Below are positions 52,620-61,497 of a stretch of 64,000 nucleotides of DNA, piece by piece. The number at the start of each line of letters is the position of its first letter. The stretch's first letter is position 1. A program made the translations under genes and the position numbers. The stretch is from NCBI GenBank assembly GCA_963801715.1, contig CAWDGB010000001.1, positions 124,001-188,000 on the forward strand, in the 5' to 3' direction. The notes under the pieces were generated by a model, which was not told the origin of the DNA, did no database searches, and saw nothing but the letters and a program-made list of their open reading frames with translations. This DNA is from CAVVJA01 sp963801715 (GTDB lineage: Bacteria; Actinomycetota; Actinomycetes; Mycobacteriales; Jatrophihabitantaceae).

Positions 52620-54039
52620 ATGACGCGCATCGAGGCGACTCTGACGCGGTCGCCCCGGTGTTTCAACCACTGGCTCACCGGGGATAACGTCGAGGTGCCC
52701 AACTCGACAGGGGCGGCGATCACAGCTCCCCTAAATCCTCCGGTCGATCACGAAAAACTCGCCACGACAACCGAATCCGTTGCCGTACGGCGGTGTCCGG
52801 ATCCGCTCCTCCTGGATGGGCGCTATCGCACCGGTTCAGTATTGGGCAGAGGCGGCATGGCCGATGTCGTGCTGGGTTACGACGTGCTGCTCAACCGGGA
52901 CGTTGCGATCAAGATCTTCCGATCAGGGTCCGGGATGCCGGCCGACGAGGAGCGCTTCGACCGCGAGGCCCGGGTCTTGGCCAGCCTGTCGCACCCCAAT
53001 CTGGTGACAGTCTTCGATGCCGGAATCGACACCAACGATGCCCACTCTCGCAGTCCATACCTGGTGATGGAGTACGTCGCCGGCCCAACGGTCGCGGACG
53101 TGATCGCCGAAGGGCCAATCGACTCCGGTCAGGTGGCTGCGCTGGGGGCGCAAGTCGCAGCGGCCCTCGATTGCGTTCATCGCCATGGCATCGTGCATCG
53201 GGACATCAAGCCGGGCAACATCCTGCTGACAAGCGCGGTCACCGAGAGTGAGCATTCGAACGACCTCGGCCGGTCGCCCGGCGATGGGTGGAGCGCGAAG
53301 CTCACGGATTTCGGCATTGCTCGAGTGGTCGATTCGGCGCCACTTACCGTGCAGGGCCTGACCATGGGAACCGCGACCTACCTGAGCCCGGAGCAGGCTC
53401 GGGGAGAATCCGCAGGTCCGGCAAGCGATATCTATTCACTTGCCCTGGTCCTGCTCGAACTTGCTACGGGTCAACGGGCATTTGCCGGCGTCGCGCCCGA
53501 GGTTGCGTTCGCCCGGCTCCGTCGTCGCCCAGAGATCCCCAGGACGATCGGTCCCGAGCTGGCTGCTCTCCTGCGAGCGATGACGGCGGACGACCCGCAA
53601 CGGCGACCGTCGGCGCACGAGGTATGCAAGACGCTGCATGGGGGATCCCCTCGGGGCTCGGGGTGGAGCGGATCCGCCCGGATGATCAAACTCGGGGGCG
53701 GCCGTCGGCGCGATCGCTGCCGGAATGGCCGCGGTCGCGATAGCCGTTGGAACCGCAAGTGCCGGTCGCGCCCCAAGCCTCGAATCGCCGGCACAGATCC
53801 CACCCACCCACGCCAGCCCGTCACGTGCAGCTCTGCCCGGCTCGCCGTCGGCTAGGCCAACGACGCGTCAGCTTCCTGCCGCGCCGCCTACTCGGCTACC
53901 CACGCGATCTGCGACCGGCTCAGCTGGATCGTCGACCGCCTCAGCCAAACCGCCGCAGGCTGCAGTGCGGCCTGCGGAGAAGGTCCGTCCAGCCAAGCAG
54001 GCGCCTCATGGCCACGGTAAGCACAAACCATCGCACTGA
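52620..54039 (+). pseudogene. membrane Ser/Thr protein kinase (PknB type), one frameshift
   Basis: The kinase domain (about residues 65-330) is complete: LGRGGMADV (glycine loop), VAIKIF (Lys), HRHGIVHRDIKPGNILL (catalytic loop), LTDFGIARV (DFG) and GTATYLSPEQARGE (activation end). The frame then meets CTCGGGGGCGGCC near 53690-53701. Without one G it continues as GAIAAGMAAVAIAVG, a membrane helix, and an extracytoplasmic Pro/Ser/Thr-rich tail ending GHGKHKPSH at 54039, as expected for such kinases. As written it stops at 53855 with an Arg-rich tail. There are no PASTA repeats. Targets unknown. Confidence 0.85.
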
Positions 54040-54113
54040 CCCTCGTACCCTGCGAGCCGCCGCCAAGGCTCGCCTTCGCCAAGGCTGCCCCGAGCGCCGG
54101 TCTCGTACCCCGC

Positions 54114-54162
54114 GATGATCTTGGACTTGATGCTGCCCAGCGACGCTAAGTCCAAGATCATC
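54114..54162. repeat. perfect 15-bp inverted repeat
   Basis: GATGATCTTGGACTT (54114-54128) pairs exactly with AAGTCCAAGATCATC (54148-54162), leaving a 19-base spacer. It lies between the kinase gene and the convergent small membrane-protein gene. Its GC content is below that of the surroundings. It may be a bidirectional terminator or the ends of a degenerate mobile repeat. Confidence 0.75.
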
Positions 54163-54234
54163 AATCAGGAGCGGACCCGAGCCCAGTTCGACCGTGTGGG
54201 CAAGAAACCGTTAGCGCGCGCCTAGTGTCGGCAA

Positions 54235-54456
54235 TTAGGGGTTCAGCCGCTGTTTGGCTTCATTGGCCGCGTCCGAGGCGAGCCGAGCGACAACTGCGGC
54301 ACGCGTGGCCGGATCGAGTGCCGTAAGCTGATCTTCGATCTCATCGACCGTCTGCTCGGTCAACAACCGCTTCTCGCGTAGTTCAACGGCGGCGGCTATC
54401 AAGGCGGCCGCGGCCGCGGCGAGTACTGCGACGCGGACTATCTTGTGTGTGCTCAT
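54235..54456 (-). CDS. small single-pass membrane protein
   Basis: A 73-residue protein: a short basic N-terminus, an Ala-rich membrane helix (VRVAVLAAAAAALIAAAVEL) and a charged helical tail (QTVDEIEDQLTALDPATRAAVVARLASDAANEAK). GAGAGGTGCC precedes ATG 54456. The family is not recognised. It lies next to another small gene on the same strand with about 50 bases between. Confidence 0.65.
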   Translation of the reverse strand: MSTHKIVRVAVLAAAAAALIAAAVELREKRLLTEQTVDEIEDQLTALDPATRAAVVARLASDAANEAKQRLNP

Positions 54457-54506
54457 GGCACCTCTCTTCTCCGGCACCGCTGCTGCATTGCGAGTAGTAG
54501 GCGCAG

Positions 54507-54716
54507 CTACTGACCTTCCGGTCGCGGAATGTCGTGCGCCAAGTCGTATGAATAGTCTCCGCTATCTGTGGGCATCTCAGGGAGGACGGTGGCGTGCCGT
54601 ACTTCGTTCTCGTCGCTCATCGGTGCGGACTCGAGCAGGGCCTCATGGGCAAGGTCGTACTCGATATCTCCGCCGGATTGCCCGTCCGCAACCGGGTCCG
54701 GCTGATCATCGGTCAC
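54507..54716 (-). CDS. small acidic protein with duplicated YDLAH motif
   Basis: A 69-residue, strongly acidic protein from GTG 54716, which follows GCAGGAGAG. It contains DIEYDLAHEALLES (about residues 17-30) and DYSYDLAHDIPRPEG near the end, two copies of an acidic-x-YDLAH-acidic motif about 35 residues apart. No cysteines or membrane helices. It lies 112 bases after the SigX5-like sigma gene. The motif pair suggests tandem short linear binding sites; the role is unknown. Confidence 0.6.
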   Translation of the reverse strand: MTDDQPDPVADGQSGGDIEYDLAHEALLESAPMSDENEVRHATVLPEMPTDSGDYSYDLAHDIPRPEGQ

Positions 54717-54828
54717 GGGCTCTCCTGCTCTCGATATCGAACGAGTAGCTCGACCATAAGCGCGCCGGGCAGGCTCCTCAACGTCCCAGTCCGACGCCTG
54801 GGCCCCATGCAAGATCATCTTTTGATTC

Positions 54829-55845
54829 TCAAGCAGGCTTTGCGGGCGGACGAGCCGGCAGGCCGAAGGCCAGGAAGAGTCGGTCGGCGTCGAGGAACGA
54901 GTGGTATCCGCTGATCCGCCCGGCGGAGATCTCCAGGACCTGTAGCGCCCACGGGTAGTACCCGCCGTTTGGGTCGGGTCGGTATTGGCCGAACGCCGGG
55001 CAACCGTTCGCTGACGTGGCCAGCAGCCGGGAGCCGCGGCACGCACTCGGTCCTGGCAGTAGCATCCACCGGCCGATGTTCTCGGCACCCTGCAACCACA
55101 TGGCGTACGGCGGCATGGACTGAATCGCGTCCTCGTGCAGCAGGGAGACGAAAGAGTCAATGTCGTAGCTCTCGAAGGCCGCGACGTAGCGGTCCAGCAG
55201 CTCGGCGTTGGCACCGGGGACGTCCAGTGGCCGCGCGCCAGCCGGCAGCGCCGCCATAGTCGCCCGGGCGCGCTGCAGTGCGCTGTTGATGGCGGCGACA
55301 CTGGTGTCCAGGAGCTCGGCCACCTCAGACGCCTGCCAGCGCAGCACGTCGCACAGAATCAACGCTGCGCGCTGCCGGGCCGGGAGGTGCTGCAACGCAG
55401 TTACAAAGGCGAGCCGAATCGACTCGCGCGCGACCGTGATCTCCGCCGGATCGGCGGTGTCGGGGAGGACCCGGTCGTCCGCGATCGGCGACACCCACAA
55501 CGCCTCCGATTGAAGCGACCCAAGATGCGATTCGTCAGGCGGTGAAGCCGGCCCGAGCTCCATGGGCCTGGCCCGCCGCTGGGCTCCCCGCTGCATGTCG
55601 GTGCAGACGTTCGTTGCAACCCGGTAGAGCCACGACCGTACCGACGACCGGCCCTCGAAACTGTCGCCGAAGCGGAAGGCCTTCAGAAACGTCTCCTGAA
55701 CGGCGTCTTCGGCCTCGAAGCCGGAGCCGAGCATCCGGTAGCAGTATCCGGTGAGCTCGCGGCGGTAAACCTCGAGCTCATCCGGTGCAAGCGTCGTCGT
55801 CACGTCTTCGGACGTTACTCGCGGGGCCGGTAGCACATCGCTCAT
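54829..55845 (-). CDS. SigX5-like ECF sigma factor with SnoaL-type C-terminal domain
   Basis: A 338-residue sigma-70 protein of the TIGR02960 type. Region 2: LTGYCYRMLGSGFEAEDAVQETFLKAF and RSWLYRVATNVCTDM (about residues 32-85). Region 4: ALQHLPARQRAALILCDVLRWQASEVAELLDTSVAAINSALQRARATM (about 155-205). The C-terminal SnoaL-like domain (about 215-330) includes YVAAFESYDIDSFVSLLHEDAIQSMPPYAMWLQG, found in ECFs regulated by this extra domain rather than by an anti-sigma factor. ATG 55845 follows the ABC permease stop by 14 bases, so it is in that operon. Confidence 0.9.
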   Translation of the reverse strand: MSDVLPAPRVTSEDVTTTLAPDELEVYRRELTGYCYRMLGSGFEAEDAVQETFLKAFRFGDSFEGRSSVRSWLYRVATNVCTDMQRGAQRRARPMELGPASPPDESHLGSLQSEALWVSPIADDRVLPDTADPAEITVARESIRLAFVTALQHLPARQRAALILCDVLRWQASEVAELLDTSVAAINSALQRARATMAALPAGARPLDVPGANAELLDRYVAAFESYDIDSFVSLLHEDAIQSMPPYAMWLQGAENIGRWMLLPGPSACRGSRLLATSANGCPAFGQYRPDPNGGYYPWALQVLEISAGRISGYHSFLDADRLFLAFGLPARPPAKPA

Positions 55846-55859
55846 CGAACGCTCGTCAG

Positions 55860-56687
55860 TCAGCCGCGACGGGTTCGCCCGCGTAACGCCGCCAAGCACA
55901 GCGACATGCTCACGATGGCGACCATGGCGACGGCGAGCACGGCCTTGCCGAGAGCGGCCCATTGCCAGCCGTTGGTGACCAGGGAGCGCAATCCTTCCAG
56001 GACGTAGGTGACCGGGTTCCAGCCGGCAACGTCGCCCAGCCAGCCGGTCAGCTGGCTGCGGGGGACGTAGGAGGAGCGTCATGAACAGGAACGGGAAGAA
56101 CAGCAGGAAGCTGGAATTCACCGCCGCCGGATTGCCGGTCTTCAGCGCGATGGCGTACCCGAACCCGGCGAACGCCAGGCTCCAGGCACAGCCCATGAGC
56201 AGGAAGACGACGGCCCCGGCCGGGCCGGACTCCATCCGCACCCCCAGCGCCAGAGCCAGTGCCGAGGATCGGCACCATCAACGCGCAGGCGATGGCCACG
56301 TCGGCGAGCATCAACCCGATCAGGATGGCGAGCCGCCGCACTGGGGTCAGCAGCAGCCGGTCGAGGTAGCCGTTCTGGATGTCCAGCACCAGCGATCCGG
56401 CCCGGGAAACGCCGGTGACTCCGAGCAGGATCGCCGTGGGCAGCATGAAGGCCTTGATGTCGAAGCCGCGTGATGTGGCTTTCGGTCAACCGCTGCAGGG
56501 TGCCGATGTTCACCACGAAGAAGAACAGCGCGATGAAGATCGGCGGGATGACCGTCTCCAGCTCGCGGGGCACCGCCCGCAACGCCCGCCCGGCGATCGA
56601 GGCGACGTCGCGCACCGGATGCGCCGGACGTGCCGCGACCGGGCTCGACCGCCAGGTCATCTCTCGGGGGTAGCTGATCGTGGTCAT
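55860..56687 (-). pseudogene. ABC-2 type permease (DrrB-like) with three frameshifts
   Basis: Starts at ATG 56687 within the end of the ATPase gene. The segments in order are MTWRSSPVAARPA, the first helix VIPPIFIALFFFVVNIGTLQRL, then after a shift near 56468 FMLPTAILLGVTGVSRAGSLVLDIQNGYLDRLLLTPV, after a second near 56250 VVFLLMGCAWSLAFAGFGYAIALKTGNPAAVNSSFLLFFPFLFMTLLL, and after a third near 56066 the last helices with WNPVTYVLEGLRSLV. Each shift is one added base. The rebuilt protein of about 275 residues is a normal ABC2 permease for lipid or drug export. Confidence 0.82.
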
Positions 56688-57665
56688 GCCGGCACCTCCA
56701 CCAGGTCGCGATCGTCCAGGTCGTGACTCGGCCAACCGGATGTGATTGCCGGTCAACTCGAGGAACACGTCATCCAGCGTCGTCGTGCGCAGGGTCAGGT
56801 TGCGCACCGGCGCCACCTGGCTCAGCGCGACCGCCACCGGCCCGATCACGGCCGCGCCGTCAGCCGTGCTGACCCACAGCTCGCCACCGCGAACCTCGAC
56901 GCCGCGCACTCCCGGCACGGTCCGTACCGCGGCCCGGAACGCCTCCGCGTGCCCGTCGACCTGAGCGACGATCACATCGTTACCGACGCTGCGTTTCAAC
57001 TGCTCGGGCGTGCCCTCGGCGACCAGTCGCCCCCCATCGATGATCCCCACCCGGTCGGCCAGCTCATCGGCCTCCTCCAGATACTGCGTGGTCAGGAAGA
57101 TCGTCATGTCCTGCTCCCGGTTGAGCCGCCGCACCTCCTGCCACATCCGGGCCCGGCTCACCGGATCCAGGCCCGTCGTCGGCTCGTCCAAGAACAGCAC
57201 CTGCGGCCCATGCACCAACGCCGCCGCCAGATCCAGCCGGCGCCGCATCCCACCCGAATACGTCCCGATCGGTCGGGTCATCGCAGCACCGATATCAACC
57301 AGCTGCGCCAGATCCGCGACCCGGCGGTCGATGTCACTCCGGGACAGGCCGTACAACCGGCCCTGCAACCGCAGCAACTCCAGCCCGGTTTGCTTCGGAT
57401 CCAACGCCGCCTCCTGCAGCGCCACCCCGATCCGCAGCCGCACCGCACCCGGCTCGGTCGCCACGTCATGCCCGGCCACCACCGCCCGCCCCTCAGTCGG
57501 AGTCAACAGCGTGCACAAGATCCGCACCGTGGTCGACTTACCCGCCCCGTTCGGCCCCAGAAACCCGTAAATCTCACCCTGCTGCACGTCCAGATTGACG
57601 TGGTCGACCGCGGTCACCCCGTCGAAACGGCGAACCAGCCCGTCAACGCTGATCGCAGAAGTCAT
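56684..57665 (-). pseudogene. ABC exporter ATPase (DrrA-like), shifted only at its end
   Basis: The nucleotide-binding subunit is complete up to its end: Walker A GPNGAGKSTT, signature YSGGMRRRLDLAAALVHG, Walker B LFLDEPTTGLDP, the H-loop LTTQYLEEAD, and the C-terminal DrrA-type region ending VFLELTGNHIRLAE. As written the frame then runs on into the permease. With one base removed near 56732 it ends as HDLDDRDLVEVPA with its stop overlapping the permease ATG in ATGA, the usual arrangement. So the apparent fusion is caused by a one-base insertion. It energises a drug- or lipid-type exporter. Like corA, its 5' half has strong G-rich coding skew. Confidence 0.87.
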
Positions 57666-57909
57666 CGTGTCTCCTCGGTACGGATGGACAGCCATCTGGT
57701 GTCGATCACGCTAAGCGTGTGGTCTGACATTCCGTTCTCCTCGACCGCTCGGTGCCTCATACGGGTAGACGCTCCGCAGCCGCGCAAGTAATCGGTCTCC
57801 CCTACCGGCCCGGCAGCGACTGCAGCTCGCGCAGCAGCCACCCGAACTCTCCGCCGCGTTGTAAGTGACTCAGACTGGTCTAGGACACGACGCTGAGAGG
57901 GAGGTCGCC

Positions 57910-58369
57910 GTGGTGATCGGGTATTCGATCGCGCGCGTCGGCGCTTCGGACGTGAGCGACTTGCTGCCGTTGATGCGCGGGTACTGCGACTTTTACCACG
58001 CCGCACCCAACGACGAGGATCTGATTGCCCTGGCAACGGCGCTAGTCGAAGATCCCGATCACGAAGGGGTGCAGCTGATCGCGCGCGATGCCGCCGGCCA
58101 TGGAATCGGATTCGCCACGGTCTACTGGACGTGGTCGACTACCAGTGCCGCGCGGATCGGTGTCATGAACGACCTGTTCGTTGCCGAGAACGCCCGCGGG
58201 CGGGGTTTGGCAGCTGCAGCTGATCGCCGAATGCCGGACTGAGACCGCCCGCCGGGGTGCGCGACGGTTGGCCTGGCAGACCGCTCCTGACAACGTCCGG
58301 GCCCAGGCGGTCTACGAGCGGCTCGGGGCTACCCGCGAACAGTGGGTTGACTACTGGCTTGCTTGGTAG
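57910..58369 (+). pseudogene. GNAT-family N-acetyltransferase, one frameshift
   Basis: An acetyltransferase of about 152 residues. The first frame covers SIARVGASDVSDLLPLMRGYCDFY, GIGFATVYWTWSTTSAARIGVMNDLFV (beta-4) and ARGRG, the start of the acetyl-CoA pyrophosphate loop. One extra base near 58205-58215 moves the remaining part, QLIAECRTETARRGARRLAWQTAPDN and AQAVYERLGATREQWVDYWL, into the next frame. Restored, the Q/RxxGxG/A loop and C-terminal motif B are complete. GTG 57910 is taken as start; 57865 is possible. Substrate unknown. Confidence 0.8.
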
Positions 58370-58570
58370 CCGCTCGTCACGATGACGCCGGACAGATCAT
58401 CGAGACCGGCCAGTAGCTCAACGACTCGTCCGCGCGACTTGGGGCAGCGGGTGCAGGTGCCGCACTGGACGGCAGCAACGGGCAAGGGCAGCATCAGTTG
58501 AGATCTATTCGCCGCAGTCCAGCGGCCGACGCAGTGCCATTGACCCGGTTAGGTGAGCGAGGGGCCGGCC

Positions 58571-60490
58571 ATGCTTGAGCTGCTGACGGGAATCGTCGTC
58601 ATTTTGGTGGCGGTGTTCGTGATTCGACGGCTACTAGGTATCGACCGAGGCCGCTGGTTGATCACGGTGGGCGCCGTGCTCGCTGGTGAGGCAGCCGCGA
58701 CAGCGATTCTCAGTGCCGTGTATGGAGGTGTGTCTGAGGTTCCGGCCGCTGGGCTAGTGGCGGGATGGGCGTTGGTGACGATTTTCGCCATGCTCGTCGT
58801 GGTGCTGGTCGAGTTGCTGACTGGTTCTCGTGCTCGAGGTCGACTGCGTGGCGTTCCGCGTCCTATACGGCAATTGCGGTTGATGGCTCGCCGCAGCTCG
58901 CGCTACTTCGAGGTGGCACGCATCGTCCTGCGTCGCGGACTATTGCGCCCCGGGGGCGGCGCCGACGGCGAGCTGGGCGGATCGCGGCTGGGTCGATCGC
59001 TGCGGCTGACATTCGAAGATGCTGGCGGACTGTTCGTCAAGCTCGGCCAAGCAATGGCTCAGCAGCCACAACTGGTGACGCAACCGGTTGCGGCGGAACT
59101 GGCCTCTCTGCACGACAGCGCCACACCGGCGGATCCGGCCGCCGCGCGCGCTGTTATCACGGAGGAACTCGGTCCTCCCGAGGAGGTGTTTGCGCAGATC
59201 AGCTCGGTGCCGCTGGGTGCGGCGTCCATCGGCCAGACGTACTCGGCCCGCCTCCCTGACGAGCGCGATGTGGTGATCAAGGTTCAGCGGCCGGGTGTGG
59301 CTGAGTCGATCGAATGTGATCTTGATATTCTGCGCCGTCTTGCCAGTCGGTTACACCGCCGGACGGTATGGGCTCGATCGCTCGGGCTGCGGGAACTGGT
59401 TGCTGGCTTTGATCAGCGAACCCGGGAGGAGCTGGATTTCCGGATCGAGGGAAACAGCGGGCGGGCAGCACGTCGCGCACTACAAGACGCGGATCCGATC
59501 TGCGTGCCGGCTGTCGTCGACGGCCTCACCACATCCCGGGTGTTGGTGCAGGAACGAGCTGGCGGCCGGAGTATTGCCGCGCCGGGCGCATTTGATGGCT
59601 GGGATCCCGAGCGCCGTCAGCTGTTGGCAGACGCATTACTCGGCTTCATGCTGCGGCAGATGCTGTCTGGCGACGTATTTCACGCCGACCCACATCCTGG
59701 AAACGTGTTTGTTCGTCCGGACGGCCGCCTCGAGCTCATTGACTTCGGTGCGGTGGGCCGACTTGACCCGTACGAACGGGCAGGGCTGATCGACCTGCTG
59801 CGCGGACTGCACAGCGAGCAGCCGTCGGTGATCCGGGAGGGCGTGCTGCGCATTGGCACGATCACCCGAAGCATCGACGAGGACGCCCTGGACCGAGAAC
59901 TCGCCCGGCTACTCAGCCGTACTCGCGGCCCCGACGACACGATCAACCCACAGTTGTTCGAAGACTTGCTGTTCGTGCTGCGCGAGTTCGGCATCCTGCT
60001 CCCCCGCTCCACGACCACTCTGTTCCGTACGCTCGTAACCCTGCTCGGCACCCTCGAGGTCATCGCGCCGGGTTACCGCCTGATCGACGCCGCGCCGCGC
60101 GTCGGCGGCGAGATCGTGCGGGAAGAGAGCCTGCCGGCAAGCCCGTCGGAGTTCATCATGCGTGCGGCGATGCAGAACGCCACTGCTATGCAACGGTTGC
60201 CGCAGCACGTCGATGCCATATCCCGCCGGCTACTTCGCGGTGATCTTCGGATACAAACCAGCCTGCTATCCGAGGCGGAGGACGTCCGCATCGTCAAGGG
60301 CTTCGTGAACCGAATGGTGCTGGCTCTTGTCGCCTCCGCCCTCGCGCTGTCGTCGGCGCTCATGCTGGCTGCAGACTCGCCGCCCGTTCTCGGCTTCCGG
60401 CTGGTCAACTTGCTCGGCGCGATCGGCCTTTTCTTTTCGACGCTCGTGCTGCTCAGGCTCTTGGTGCAGATACTCCGCGACCGCGACTAA
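58571..60490 (+). CDS. ABC1/AarF/UbiB-family kinase-like protein
   Basis: A 639-residue protein. Two or three N-terminal helices (about residues 1-90) are unusual additions. The ABC1 core follows: GGLFVKLGQAMAQQPQL (the KxGQ motif), PLGAASIGQTYSARL (Ala-rich loop instead of a glycine loop), VVIKVQRPG (Lys), EELDFRIEGNSGR (ExD), FHADPHPGNVFV (catalytic loop) and LIDFGAVGRL (DFG). Two C-terminal helices end the protein. Members support ubiquinone or other isoprenoid lipid metabolism through an atypical ATPase activity; the role in quinone-poor pathways of actinobacteria is unclear. ATG 58571 is preferred to GTG 58553. Confidence 0.9.
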   Translation: MLELLTGIVVILVAVFVIRRLLGIDRGRWLITVGAVLAGEAAATAILSAVYGGVSEVPAAGLVAGWALVTIFAMLVVVLVELLTGSRARGRLRGVPRPIRQLRLMARRSSRYFEVARIVLRRGLLRPGGGADGELGGSRLGRSLRLTFEDAGGLFVKLGQAMAQQPQLVTQPVAAELASLHDSATPADPAAARAVITEELGPPEEVFAQISSVPLGAASIGQTYSARLPDERDVVIKVQRPGVAESIECDLDILRRLASRLHRRTVWARSLGLRELVAGFDQRTREELDFRIEGNSGRAARRALQDADPICVPAVVDGLTTSRVLVQERAGGRSIAAPGAFDGWDPERRQLLADALLGFMLRQMLSGDVFHADPHPGNVFVRPDGRLELIDFGAVGRLDPYERAGLIDLLRGLHSEQPSVIREGVLRIGTITRSIDEDALDRELARLLSRTRGPDDTINPQLFEDLLFVLREFGILLPRSTTTLFRTLVTLLGTLEVIAPGYRLIDAAPRVGGEIVREESLPASPSEFIMRAAMQNATAMQRLPQHVDAISRRLLRGDLRIQTSLLSEAEDVRIVKGFVNRMVLALVASALALSSALMLAADSPPVLGFRLVNLLGAIGLFFSTLVLLRLLVQILRDRD

Positions 60491-60583
60491 GCGCCCTGTC
60501 CACACCGCGGCGGCTCATCTTGCGGTGGCTGAGCCCAACGGTTCACACCAGAGACGACGCGCGGCGCGTGCAGCTCCGGCGGG

Positions 60584-60970
60584 TTACGACGCCTCCTGAC
60601 CCGTCTGGCGGCGGAGACGATCGGCCATCGTCCGCATGACCAACTCGGCGAAGTAGGGCGTCTGCTGCACGAGGAACCAGAAGCGCCGCTTGTCGATCGA
60701 GGCGAGCTCGCAGTCCGTCTCGGCGGCGGCCGTCGCGGAGCGGCTCTCCCGGTCTATCAGCGCCAGCTCGCCGAATATGGCGCCGGGGCCTGCCTGCTCG
60801 AGCACCCGGCCGTCCTTGATCAAGGACACGCTGCCGCTCTTCACCATGTACATCCGGTCGGCGCGATCGCCCTCGGCGAAGATCGTCTCGCCCGCCTGGA
60901 AGGTCTCGGCGTCTCCGGCCCGCTGCAGCAGAACGACGAGCCCCTCCTGCGTGGTCTCCGTGTCGGCCAT
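60584..60970 (-). CDS. cyclic nucleotide-binding domain protein
   Basis: A 128-residue stand-alone cNMP-binding domain. The beta-roll is clear: AETFQAGETIFAEGDRADRMYMVKSGSVSLI, and the phosphate-binding cassette FGELALIDRESRSATAAA. It lacks the helix-turn-helix of CRP, so it does not bind DNA by itself. A homolog type occurs beside many actinobacterial signalling genes and may act as a cAMP sensor for a partner protein. ATG 60970 fixes the start. Confidence 0.88.
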   Translation of the reverse strand: MADTETTQEGLVVLLQRAGDAETFQAGETIFAEGDRADRMYMVKSGSVSLIKDGRVLEQAGPGAIFGELALIDRESRSATAAAETDCELASIDKRRFWFLVQQTPYFAELVMRTMADRLRRQTGQEAS

Positions 60971-61497
60971 GGCCCCGTAGCTTAGAACCGAAAAAACCTC
61001 CCTCGTAAGTCGTGTAGGTGAACATCCGGTTGCGAAGCGGTGCAGCCGTCGAAGCACGGCTCGGCCGAATGCCGGTTCGATATTCCCGCGCGCGGTGGCT
61101 TGTTGATGGGGCTCCCCCAGCGGTGTCCCCCGGCGGGACTCTAACCTGCAACCCTGCCGAGTTGATCTTGAACAAGTGCGAACGCCACGCGGGCCAGATC
61201 TGCGATCCACAGCGGACCGCGCGCCGCTCGACCAACAGCGAACGACGCCTTCCCGAGGAGGCCAACGTCGAGCATCGCAACAGGATGGAATGCGTACGCT
61301 GGCGGCTCTTCACTCATTGTGACGAATGCGGCAGCCGCGCCCACCCGATAGCCGTCGTTCGGCTCGGCCTCGTGAACTGAAGGCTAATGCGGGATTACTA
61401 GGCGAGATCGGATGTTCGGGGCTCCGACTACGCCAACACGGTGTCGGCCGCCTGGCAAGCAGACACTGTCGTGCCGTAGTACCGACTCGGCGGCGCG
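60971..61497. other. intergenic stretch, no convincing gene
   Basis: These 527 bases contain several short open frames without recognisable domains. On the minus strand GCAGGTTAGAGTCCCGC (about 61149-61133) looks like a decayed tRNA T-arm followed by a GGGGGA acceptor-like strand, but no 5' half is found upstream. It might be a remnant of a tRNA-associated integration site. Confidence 0.4.

Noticed and set aside
56142..57695. Apparent single protein fusing the ABC ATPase with the first part of its permease
   Set aside because: Removing one base near 56732 restores a separate ATPase stop overlapping the permease start in ATGA, the normal layout, so the fusion is artefactual.
56742..57791. Long plus-strand open frame antisense to the ABC ATPase gene
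   Set aside because: Same cause: strong coding skew on the minus strand. The opposite strand holds all ABC motifs.
61120..61170. tRNA T-arm-like sequence on the minus strand
   Set aside because: The T stem has a mismatch, and no D arm or anticodon arm lies at the required distance, so it is not a tRNA gene.
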